A stretch of 19,959 nucleotides of DNA, from assembly GCA_050697155.1 (NCBI GenBank), contig JBOGZD010000050.1:1-19959 (forward strand), given 5' to 3'. Position numbers and translations under genes: made by a program. Positions 6,849 to 13,377 of this stretch are shown here, piece by piece. The notes under the pieces were generated by a model. The model had not been told where the DNA came from. It did not search any database and saw only the letters and a list, made by a program, of their open reading frames with translations. Numbering within the stretch: position 1 is the first letter of the stretch; each line of letters opens with the position of its first letter. The DNA is from JBOGZD01 sp050697155 (GTDB lineage Bacteria > Actinomycetota > Thermoleophilia > Solirubrobacterales > 70-9).

Positions 6849-7434
6849 CGGGAACGAGGCGCCTCAACAGCGGCGCGGCTCGGCTACGCCTCACAATGGA
6901 TTCTGCCTCTGGTTCACCGGCCTCTCCGGCTCCGGCAAGTCCACGATCACCACCCACCTGGTCAAGGAGCTCCGCAAGCGCGGCTCGAAGCTCGAGGTGC
7001 TCGACGGCGACGTCGTGCGCGAGAACCTCTCCAAGGGGCTCGGGTTCTCCAAGGAGGACCGCGACACCAACATCCGCCGGATCGCCTTCGTCGCCAACCT
7101 GCTCTCGCGCAACGGGGTGCCGGTGATCACCGCCGCGATCTCCCCGTATCGCGAGATCCGCAACGAGGCCCGCGAGATGATGGGCGAGCGGTTCATCGAG
7201 GCCTACGTCAAGGCGTCGGTGGAGGTGTGCGAGCAACGCGACGTCAAGGGCCTCTACGCGAAGGCGCGCGCGGGCGAGATCAAGGAGTTCACCGGCGTCT
7301 CTGACCCCTACGAGCCCCCGGAGGACCCCGAGCTCGTGCTCGACACCGAGCAGCAGTCGCCCGAGGAGTCGGCGAGGCAGATCCTCGTCTACCTCGAGGA
7401 GCACGAGCTGATCCCCGCCGCGGTCGCGGCGTAG
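6841..7434 (+). CDS. cysC: Adenylylsulfate kinase (APS kinase)
   Basis: This 197-residue P-loop kinase phosphorylates APS to PAPS. The Walker A motif is GLSGSGKST (G27-T35), followed by LDGDVVRENLSKGLGFSKEDR (from L54), the substrate-lid region ISPYREIR (from I100), and KGLYAKARAGEIKEFTG (from K136). All canonical motifs are present and the length is normal. The start overlaps the sat stop by 8 nt, so it is translated from the same mRNA. With a four-cysteine, APS-type CysH two genes upstream, PAPS may be meant for sulfotransferases or nucleotide signalling rather than for reduction, unless this CysH accepts both substrates. Confidence 0.95.
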   Translation: MADGNEAPQQRRGSATPHNGFCLWFTGLSGSGKSTITTHLVKELRKRGSKLEVLDGDVVRENLSKGLGFSKEDRDTNIRRIAFVANLLSRNGVPVITAAISPYREIRNEAREMMGERFIEAYVKASVEVCEQRDVKGLYAKARAGEIKEFTGVSDPYEPPEDPELVLDTEQQSPEESARQILVYLEEHELIPAAVAA

Positions 7435-7462
7435 CGGCCGGGCCCCGCCACGCTCGCCGGGG

Positions 7463-7468
7463 TAGTCT
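7463..7468 (+). promoter_or_regulatory. Putative -10 box of the adenylate cyclase gene
   Basis: TAGTCT ends 6 nt before the GTG at 7475, the spacing expected if transcription starts at the G of the start codon. No Shine-Dalgarno is visible. Confidence 0.45.
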
Positions 7469-7474
7469 CGCCGC

Positions 7475-9028
7475 GTGAGCGCGGCAAGGCGCCTGCCGCT
7501 GGCGTGGCTGATCCCGCGCCCGGGCGAGCCCGGCGCGGCGATCGCAAGGCGCACGCGGCTGCTGCTGACGATCTCGCTCGGCGTTGCGAACCTGATCGGG
7601 GCGGCGATCGTGTTCGCGCTCGCGGCCTGGGTGCTCCCGCCGACCGACGTCGAGGAGGGCGGGTCGTCGCGGACCGTGAACCTGATCGCCGCCGGCGCCT
7701 ACATGCTCGTCGTCGTCCCAATCGGAACGATCTGGGGGACGCGGCGGCTTAGCTGGGCGCGGGAATGGCTGGAGGCCGACCGGACGCCGACGCCGAAGGA
7801 GCGCCGAGTCGTCCTTCGCGCGCCGCGCCGGATCGTCTTCGTGCACGCGGTGCTGTGGTCGCTGGCCGCCGTCGTGTTCGGCGTGCTCAACGCCACCTAC
7901 TCGTTCGAGCTCGCCCAGCGGGCGGCGATCACGATCGTGCTCGGTGGGCTGACCACCTGCGCAATCGTCTACCTGCTCTCCGAGCGCCAGCTGCGCGCGG
8001 CGGCGACGCGGGCGCTCGCGGCCGGGATCGGCGACCGCAGGCTGGGCCCGGGGGTGAAGACGCGCGCCTTCCTGGCCTGGGGGTTGGGCACCGGGGTGCC
8101 GATCGTGGGCCTGATCCTGATCGCGATCTCGACCCTGACCGAGGAGGACTTCTCCCGCACCGAGCTCGCGGTGACCGTGCTGGCGCTTGGCGGGCTCGCC
8201 CTCGTCGTCGGCCTCGGCGTCTCGATGCTCGCCGCGCGCGCGGTCGCCGACCCGGTGGTCTCGCTGCGCAAGGCGGTGAAGAAGGTCGCCGACGGCGAGC
8301 TCGACGTCGAGGTCCCGGTCTACGACGGCAGCGAGGTGGGCCAGCTCCAGGCCGGCTTCAACAACATGGTCGCCGGGCTGCGCGAGCGCGAGCGGATCCA
8401 GGACCTGTTCGGGCGCCACGTCGGCGAGGACGTGGCGAGGGCGGCACTCGAGCAGGACGTCGAGCTCGGGGGCGAGGTACGCGAGGTCGCGGTGCTGTTC
8501 ACCGACATCGTCGGCTCGACCGAGCTGGCGGCCAAGCGACCGCCGCAGGAGGTGGTCGGCCTGCTGAACCGGTTCTTCGCCGTCGTGGTCGAGGTCGTCG
8601 ACGCGCGTGGGGGCTCAGTGAACAAGTTCGAGGGCGATGCGGCGCTGGCGATCTTCGGCGCGCCGATGCCGCTCGACGACGCGCCGTCGAGCGCGCTCGC
8701 CGCCGCGCGCGAGCTCGCGGCGCGGCTCGAGGTCGAGGTCACCGAGGTGGAGGCGGCGATCGGCGTCTCCGCAGGGGAGGTCGTCGCCGGCAACATCGGC
8801 GAGGAGCGCCGCTTCGAGTACACGGTGATCGGTGACCCGGTGAACGAGGCCGCCCGGCTCACCGAGCTGGCAAAGGAGCGGCCCGGCCGGCTGTTGGCCT
8901 CCGGATCGACGGTCGAGGCCGCGTCCTCGCAGGAACGAGAACGCTGGAAGCTCACCGAGCGAGTCGAGCTGCGCGGCCGGGCCGAGGACACCCGGCTCGC
9001 GGTGCCGGCGGGGGAGGCTTCAGGCTAA
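7475..9028 (+). CDS. Membrane-bound class III adenylate cyclase with HAMP domain
   Basis: The protein has 517 residues, with about six membrane segments at roughly 29-54, 68-88, 119-139, 150-168, 199-220 and 231-254. A HAMP domain follows (about 251-304; DPVVSLRKAVKKVADGELDVEV), then a class III cyclase domain (about 336-500). Catalytic residues are complete: metal Asp D344 (LFTDIVGST) and D388, adenine-selecting K384 (NKFEGD) and D454 (VIGDPVNEAARL), and transition-state N457 and R461. The K/D pair predicts ATP, not GTP, as substrate. The architecture matches the mycobacterial Rv1318c-Rv3645 type. It begins 40 nt after cysC but has its own -10-like box, so it may be separately transcribed. 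The stimulus sensed by the membrane part is unknown. Confidence 0.92.
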   Translation: MSAARRLPLAWLIPRPGEPGAAIARRTRLLLTISLGVANLIGAAIVFALAAWVLPPTDVEEGGSSRTVNLIAAGAYMLVVVPIGTIWGTRRLSWAREWLEADRTPTPKERRVVLRAPRRIVFVHAVLWSLAAVVFGVLNATYSFELAQRAAITIVLGGLTTCAIVYLLSERQLRAAATRALAAGIGDRRLGPGVKTRAFLAWGLGTGVPIVGLILIAISTLTEEDFSRTELAVTVLALGGLALVVGLGVSMLAARAVADPVVSLRKAVKKVADGELDVEVPVYDGSEVGQLQAGFNNMVAGLRERERIQDLFGRHVGEDVARAALEQDVELGGEVREVAVLFTDIVGSTELAAKRPPQEVVGLLNRFFAVVVEVVDARGGSVNKFEGDAALAIFGAPMPLDDAPSSALAAARELAARLEVEVTEVEAAIGVSAGEVVAGNIGEERRFEYTVIGDPVNEAARLTELAKERPGRLLASGSTVEAASSQERERWKLTERVELRGRAEDTRLAVPAGEASG

Positions 9029-9032
9029 GCCT

Positions 9033-9782
9033 CTAAGCCCGATCCCAGAGCGCGAGCAGGGAGGCGGCAACTCGTTCGGGCTCGGCCCGGTGCGGAGGGT
9101 CGAAGTGGTGGCGGTCCTCGAAGCGCTCCAGGGTGAAGTCGGCGAACAGACCGGCCAGTCGCTCGGCCGGACGCTCGTACTGGACCGGATTGCTGAGCGC
9201 GCCGAGGGCGTAGTAGACGGGCGCTTCGAACGAGCGCAGCGCATCGTGGTCGAGCTCGTAGGCCTGAAAGGTCCGGGTGACCGCCCGCAGGCCCGCGGGC
9301 CGCTTGGCCATCCAGGGCGGAGTCGGGCCCGGCGGTGGTGGCGCCGGCTCGACGCCCGGTCGAAGCGCGAGACGGACGAACGCGGGCATCATCTCCGCGT
9401 CGGGCAGCTCCATGATGCGCTCGAGCTCGCTCCAGAGCTCTCGCTCCTCGGTGGTCATCCGTTGACGACCGATCCACGCGGGCTCGAGCAGGGCGAGGGT
9501 GAGCAGGCGGTCGGGGTACGTGGCGGCGAAGGCGAGCGCCGAGGCGCCACCTGCCGAGTAGCCGGCAAGATGGAAGCGCTCGAAGCCCGCGGCTTCGGCC
9601 TCGCCCAGGATCCCGGCGATCTCGTGGGCGAGCGAGTAATCGTCTGGCGGTGCGTCGCCCGCGTACAGCTCGAGGTCCTTGGGACGCGCGTCGGCGCGCT
9701 CGCCGAGCGCCTCGACCAGCGCCCCATACGCGAGCTCGGCGGGCATCACGCCGCCCGGTAGGAGGAACGCCGGATGGCTCAC
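9033..9782 (-). CDS. Alpha/beta-hydrolase fold protein
   Basis: The GTG at 9782 gives 249 residues starting MSHPAFLLPGGVMPAEL. The fold shows the oxyanion-type LPGG near residue 8, the nucleophile elbow G74-Y-S76-A-G78 (HLAGYSAGG), a variable Pro-rich lid (about 140-165, APPPPGPTPP), and a late DRHHFDPPHR providing the catalytic His (H225 or H226). The acid residue is not certain. Substrate unknown; size and lid suggest a small-molecule esterase, thioesterase or C-C hydrolase. Its start overlaps the stop of the upstream PHP gene by 4 nt (GTGA), so the two form an operon. The stop is only 4 nt from the convergent cyclase stop at 9028, leaving no room for a terminator between them. Confidence 0.82.
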   Translation of the reverse strand: MSHPAFLLPGGVMPAELAYGALVEALGERADARPKDLELYAGDAPPDDYSLAHEIAGILGEAEAAGFERFHLAGYSAGGASALAFAATYPDRLLTLALLEPAWIGRQRMTTEERELWSELERIMELPDAEMMPAFVRLALRPGVEPAPPPPGPTPPWMAKRPAGLRAVTRTFQAYELDHDALRSFEAPVYYALGALSNPVQYERPAERLAGLFADFTLERFEDRHHFDPPHRAEPERVAASLLALWDRA

Positions 9783-10606
9783 GACGGCTGCTCGGGGACC
9801 CGCGGCTCGCCGAGGCCGTAGGTGTCGTAGGCACCGAAGCGCGAGAACTGCTTGTGGGTGGGGCCGTGGAAGTCCGATGAGCCCGTGGGGACGAGGTGGA
9901 GCTCGTCGCAGAGCTCGAGCAGGTGGCGGGTCTGATCGGCGGTGTGGGGCGGGTAGAAGGCCTCGACCCCGTCGAGGCCGGCGTCGCGCGCCAGGCTCTC
10001 GACCAGGTCGTGGACCTGCTCGGGGTCCTTGACGTCCCAGTAGGGGTGGGCGATCACCGCCGCTCCACCGGCCTCGTGGATGAGCTCCACCGCCTGCTCG
10101 GCGCTCGGCCACTTGCGGGCGACGAACGCCTTCGCCCCGGGCACGAGGTACTCCTCGAAGAACGGGCCCAGGTCGGGCCCCGCCCCGGCGGCCCGGGCGA
10201 TGTGGGGACGGCCGATCGCGTCGGCGGCTCCCGCCTGGGCGACCGCGTCCTCGAAGCGGACCTCGATCCCGAAGGAGTTGAGCTTGGCGATGATCTCCTT
10301 CGCGCGGTCGACGCGCTCCTGCTGAGCGCGCCTGCACGCGGGGGCGATCGCCTCGGTCTCGACCCAGTAGCCGCAGATGTGGAGGTCCTCGGAGTAGCGG
10401 TGCACGCATGACATCTCGACGCCGGGCACGTTGGTGATCCCCGCTTCTGTGGCCGCCTCGGTCGCGTCGCCGACGCCGGCGATCCCGTCGTGGTCGGTGA
10501 GCGACATCACCGACACCCCGGCCTCGGCCGCGGCGCGGGCGACGGCGGCCGGCTCGAGCTGTCCGTCCGATACGGTCGAGTGAGCTTGCAGGTCGATCAG
10601 GGTCAA
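9779..10606 (-). CDS. PHP-domain phosphoesterase (RNase AM / nucleoside 3',5'-bisphosphate phosphatase-like)
   Basis: This 275-residue protein starts at TTG 10606 (MTLIDLQAHSTVSDG). The metal-binding PHP motifs are in order: Q7-x-H9 with D14, D38-H39-D40 (SLTDHD), E64 (GVEMS), H76, H135 (GRPHIAR), H187 (AHPYW), and D245-x-H247 (GSSDFHG). The first His of the usual H-x-H is Gln, a variant I recall from other actinobacterial PHP proteins, so it is probably still active. Related enzymes remove phosphate from 3',5'-bisphosphonucleotides or trim RNA ends. That is suggestive beside a PAPS-producing operon, since PAP is a by-product of PAPS use, but it is inference. No ATG fits the conserved N-terminus. 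A TACACT -10 box lies 11 nt upstream. Confidence 0.85.
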   Translation of the reverse strand: MTLIDLQAHSTVSDGQLEPAAVARAAAEAGVSVMSLTDHDGIAGVGDATEAATEAGITNVPGVEMSCVHRYSEDLHICGYWVETEAIAPACRRAQQERVDRAKEIIAKLNSFGIEVRFEDAVAQAGAADAIGRPHIARAAGAGPDLGPFFEEYLVPGAKAFVARKWPSAEQAVELIHEAGGAAVIAHPYWDVKDPEQVHDLVESLARDAGLDGVEAFYPPHTADQTRHLLELCDELHLVPTGSSDFHGPTHKQFSRFGAYDTYGLGEPRVPEQPS

Positions 10607-10617
10607 GGAAGTCGGGG

Positions 10618-10623
10618 AGTGTA
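10618..10623 (-). promoter_or_regulatory. Putative -10 box of the PHP-hydrolase operon, abutting the Rrf2 start
   Basis: On the minus strand TACACT ends 11 nt before the TTG at 10606. On the plus strand the same bases lie immediately before the Rrf2 ATG at 10625, so the two divergent genes share an 18-bp gap. Confidence 0.4.
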
Positions 10624-10624
10624 G

Positions 10625-11083
10625 ATGCGGATTTCGGCCAAGGCGGACTATGCGGTGCGGGCGGCGCTCGAGCTTGCCGCGAGCCCGGACCGCGAGCCGA
10701 TCAAGGGCGAAAAGCTCGCCGAGTCGCAGGGGATCCCGCTGCAGTTCCTCGAGCACATACTGCTCGAGCTCAAGCATGCCGGCCTGGTCCAGGCGCGCCG
10801 GGGCGCTCGCGGCGGCTACTGGCTCGCCCGGGATCCCGAGCGGGTCACGGTCGCGGACGTGATCCGGGCGGTCGAGGGACCGCTCGCGAACATCCACGAG
10901 AACGCTCCCGAGGACCTGCATTACGAGGGGCCTGCCGAGCGGCTGCGCGACGTCTGGGTGGCGGTGCGCGCCGGCCTGCGCTCGGTGCTCGAGAACGTCA
11001 CCCTCGCCGACCTGACCAGCGGCCGGCTGCCATGGCGGATCGACGCGATCCTCCACGACCCCGAGGCGTGGATCAAGCGCTGA
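10625..11083 (+). CDS. Rrf2-family transcriptional regulator (cysteine-less, CymR-like)
   Basis: This 152-residue regulator has the Rrf2 N-terminus MRISAKADYAVRAALELA, a winged helix-turn-helix (about 27-60) with the recognition region IPLQFLEHILLELKHAGLV, the wing RRGARGGYWLARDP (58-71), and the conserved VTVADVIRAVEGPLA. There are no cysteines at all, so it cannot ligate the 2Fe-2S cluster of IscR, NsrR or RsrR. This makes it resemble CymR/YwnA-type members, which act without a cluster; CymR represses cysteine and sulfur genes. It precedes a TauE/SafE permease by 60 bp and lies about 3.2 kb from the sulfate operon, so a sulfur-regulator role is plausible but unproven. A GGGGAG at 10614-10619 may act as ribosome binding site. 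Confidence 0.88.
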   Translation: MRISAKADYAVRAALELAASPDREPIKGEKLAESQGIPLQFLEHILLELKHAGLVQARRGARGGYWLARDPERVTVADVIRAVEGPLANIHENAPEDLHYEGPAERLRDVWVAVRAGLRSVLENVTLADLTSGRLPWRIDAILHDPEAWIKR

Positions 11084-11091
11084 GCCACGCG

Positions 11092-11130
11092 TTGGTACCA
11101 TTGCGGACCGGTTTTAAGACCTTTTCGGTC
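11092..11130 (+). promoter_or_regulatory. Possible promoter/operator upstream of the TauE/SafE gene
   Basis: TTGGTA (11092-11097) and TAAGAC (11115-11120) are 17 bp apart. A dyad GACCG (11106-11110) / CGGTC (11126-11130) straddles the -10, and a smaller GACC-N5-GGTC (11118-11130) overlaps it. The placement fits a repressor site, perhaps for the adjacent Rrf2 protein. Confidence 0.3.
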
Positions 11131-11143
11131 AACAAAGCCCCCA

Positions 11144-12049
11144 ATGGATCCCGCGATCATCATCTTCGGCCTCGGCATCGGCCTGCTCGTCGGCATGACG
11201 GGGATGGGCGGGGCATCGCTGATGACGCCGCTGCTGATCCTCGTCTTCGGCATCAGCCCGGTGACGGCGATCGGCACCGACATCTTCTACGCCGCGGTGA
11301 CCAAGACCGTGGGCGGCTACAAGCACCTGAAGCTCGGCACCGTGCACCGGGGAATCGCCTTCTGGCTCGCGGTCGGCAGCGTGCCCTCGGCGATCGCGGG
11401 TGTGTGGGTGATCGAGCTGCTCCAGCGCCACTACGGCGACGACCTCGACGCGCTCGTGCTCGGGATGCTCGGCGGGGCGCTGCTCGTGGTGGGGATCGCG
11501 ACCCTGCTGCGCTCGCTGCTGTTCGCCGGGGTGATCCAGGAGCGCTCGGCGATGCACCTCTACCGCCGCCACATCATCGCCGCGGTGATCACCGGGATGG
11601 TGACCGGGTTCGTGATCGGCCTCACCTCGGCGGGCAGCGGGACCCTGATCGCGATCGCGCTGATCGCGATCTTCCGGCTGACGCCGCAGCGCGTGGTCGG
11701 CACCGACATCTTCCACGCGGCGGTGCTGCTGTGGGCGGCCGGAATCGCCCACTGGGTCGGCGGCAACGTCGACTTCGTGCTCGCCGGCAACATCCTGCTC
11801 GGCTCGATTCCCGGGGTGATCGTGGGCGCCAACCTCGCCATCAAGGCGCCGCAGAAGCTGCTCCGCTACGCGCTCGCGGTGGTCCTGATCGTGTCCGGGA
11901 TCACCCTGATCTCGAAGGAGGGCGACGCCGACGTCGTGATCCCCGCGATCGGCGTCGCCAGCGTGATGATCGGGGTCCTGTTCGCCGCGCAGCTCATCTC
12001 CGGCAACCGCGGCAAGCGCGGCTCGCCCGCGGGCGCAGCAGCGGGCTAG
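11144..12049 (+). CDS. TauE/SafE family anion permease (DUF81)
   Basis: This 301-residue membrane protein has about eight hydrophobic segments and the internal duplication typical of the family: MTGMGGASLMTPLLI with GTDIFYAAVTKTVGGYKHLKLGTV in the first half (GTDIF 44-48), and LTSAGSGTLIA with GTDIFHAAVLLWAAGIAHW in the second (GTDIF 186-190). A basic, Gly/Ala-rich tail ends the protein. Members transport sulfite, sulfonates, sulfoacetate or sulfate-like anions, usually as exporters or low-affinity importers. The location behind an Rrf2 regulator and near a full sulfate reduction operon supports a sulfur oxyanion substrate, either sulfate entry or sulfite relief. No clear Shine-Dalgarno precedes ATG 11144. 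Confidence 0.88.
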   Translation: MDPAIIIFGLGIGLLVGMTGMGGASLMTPLLILVFGISPVTAIGTDIFYAAVTKTVGGYKHLKLGTVHRGIAFWLAVGSVPSAIAGVWVIELLQRHYGDDLDALVLGMLGGALLVVGIATLLRSLLFAGVIQERSAMHLYRRHIIAAVITGMVTGFVIGLTSAGSGTLIAIALIAIFRLTPQRVVGTDIFHAAVLLWAAGIAHWVGGNVDFVLAGNILLGSIPGVIVGANLAIKAPQKLLRYALAVVLIVSGITLISKEGDADVVIPAIGVASVMIGVLFAAQLISGNRGKRGSPAGAAAG

Positions 12050-12053
12050 CACT

Positions 12054-12059
12054 AGATAC
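12054..12059 (+). promoter_or_regulatory. Putative -10 box of the acyl-CoA dehydrogenase gene
   Basis: TAGATA ends 9 nt before the GTG at 12069, in the 19-bp gap after the permease stop. There is no Shine-Dalgarno in the gap. Confidence 0.35.
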
Positions 12060-12068
12060 GCTGCGCCC

Positions 12069-13364
12069 GTGGACTTCGAGCTCAGTCCCCGGGTCGAGGA
12101 GCTGCGCGAGCGGATCCGGGCGTTCATGGCCGAGCACGTGCTCCCGGTCGAGCTCGAGGCGCTGCGCGCGCTCGACGACGAGGTCGCGGCCGGGGTGGCG
12201 TACCCGCAGATCCTGGTCGAGATCCGGGGCCGGGCGCGCGACGAGGGCCTCTGGAACCTGTTCATGCCCGACGAGGAGCACGGGGCCGGTCTGACCAACT
12301 GGGAGTACGGGGTCCTCTGCGAGGAGATGGGCCGCAGCCCGGCGATCGCGCCGATGGCGTTCAACTGCTCGGCGCCGGACACCGGCAACATGGAGATCCT
12401 CGCCGAGCACGGCTCCGAGGAGCAGAGGGAGCGCTGGCTGCGGCCGCTGCTCGACGGCGAGATCCGCTCCTGCTTTTCGATGACCGAGCCCGAGGTCTCG
12501 GGCTCGGACCCGACCACGCTGCGGGCGCGGGCCGAGCTCGACGGTGACGAGTGGGTGATCAACGGGCACAAGTGGTTCACCTCGGGGGCCGTGGGCGCCG
12601 AGGTGGCGATCGCGATGGTGGTCACCGACCCCGAGGCCCAGCCCTACGCGCGCGCCTCGATGATCCTCGTCCCCACCGACGCGCCCGGCTTCAACCTGGT
12701 ACGGCCGGTGCCGGTGATGGGCCACGACGGCGGCCCGGGCCACTGCGAGATCCTCTACGAGGACTGCCGGGTGCCGGCGGCGAACCTGCTCGGGCCGCGC
12801 CAGGCCGGGTTCGTGATCGCCCAGGATCGCCTCGGCCCGGGACGGATCCATCACTGCATGCGCGCGATCGGGACCTGCGAGCGGGCGATCGAGATGATGT
12901 GCCGGCGCGCGAACGAGCGCGAGGCGTTCGGCTCCAAGCTGGCCGAGAAGCAGTTCGTCCAGGACTTCATCGCCAAGTCGCGGATCGAGACCGAGCAGGC
13001 GCGGCTGCTGACCCTGCTCGCGGCGTGGAAGATGGACACGGTCGGCAAGCGCGCCGCCCGCCGCGAGATCTCGATGATCAAGGTGGTCGCTGCGAACGTG
13101 GTCATGGACGTGCTCGACCGCGCGATCCAGGTCCACGGATCACTTGGAATGTCCGACGACACGCCGCTGGCGGGGATGTGGCGCTTCTCGCGCATGCTCA
13201 AGGTCGCCGACGGCCCCGACGAGGTGCACAAGATGGTCGTCGCCCGGCGCGAGCTCAACCACTGGGCGAAGGCGGCCGAGGCGGAGCTCGAGGGCGCCCC
13301 GGCGGCCAAGGCGGGGGGCGACGGCGCCCCTCCGACCGGCGCGGAGCCGGCGAAGGTCGGCTAG
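12069..13364 (+). CDS. Acyl-CoA dehydrogenase, ACAD10/ACAD11-like subgroup
   Basis: This 431-residue flavoenzyme starts at GTG. The three-part ACAD fold is clear: an N-terminal helical domain (MDFELSPRVEELRERIRAFM), an FAD-binding middle domain with CFSMTEPEVSGSD (135-147) and HKWFTSGA, and a C-terminal helical domain with REAFGSKLAEKQ (284-295), QVHGSLGMSDDTPLA (354-368) and ADGPDEVHK (380-388). The place of the usual catalytic Glu (YEGT motif) holds Asp381 in ADGP, as in the ACAD10/11-like subgroup. About 30 C-terminal residues are Ala/Gly/Pro-rich and probably disordered. It would oxidise or otherwise process an acyl-CoA using FAD. An APH-type kinase and a HAD gene nearby (15655-17365) match the other domains of ACAD10. 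Confidence 0.92.
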   Translation: MDFELSPRVEELRERIRAFMAEHVLPVELEALRALDDEVAAGVAYPQILVEIRGRARDEGLWNLFMPDEEHGAGLTNWEYGVLCEEMGRSPAIAPMAFNCSAPDTGNMEILAEHGSEEQRERWLRPLLDGEIRSCFSMTEPEVSGSDPTTLRARAELDGDEWVINGHKWFTSGAVGAEVAIAMVVTDPEAQPYARASMILVPTDAPGFNLVRPVPVMGHDGGPGHCEILYEDCRVPAANLLGPRQAGFVIAQDRLGPGRIHHCMRAIGTCERAIEMMCRRANEREAFGSKLAEKQFVQDFIAKSRIETEQARLLTLLAAWKMDTVGKRAARREISMIKVVAANVVMDVLDRAIQVHGSLGMSDDTPLAGMWRFSRMLKVADGPDEVHKMVVARRELNHWAKAAEAELEGAPAAKAGGDGAPPTGAEPAKVG

Positions 13365-13367
13365 CTT
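13362..13367 (+). promoter_or_regulatory. Putative -10 box overlapping the acyl-CoA dehydrogenase stop codon
   Basis: TAGCTT begins with the TAG stop of the upstream gene and ends 10 nt before the GTG at 13378. Confidence 0.35.
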
Positions 13368-13377
13368 TCGCGTCGCG

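Noticed and set aside
3012..7434. Dissimilatory sulfur metabolism (dsr/apr).
   Set aside because: The reductases are the monomeric assimilatory types; there are no dsrA/dsrB, aprA/aprB or qmo-like genes.
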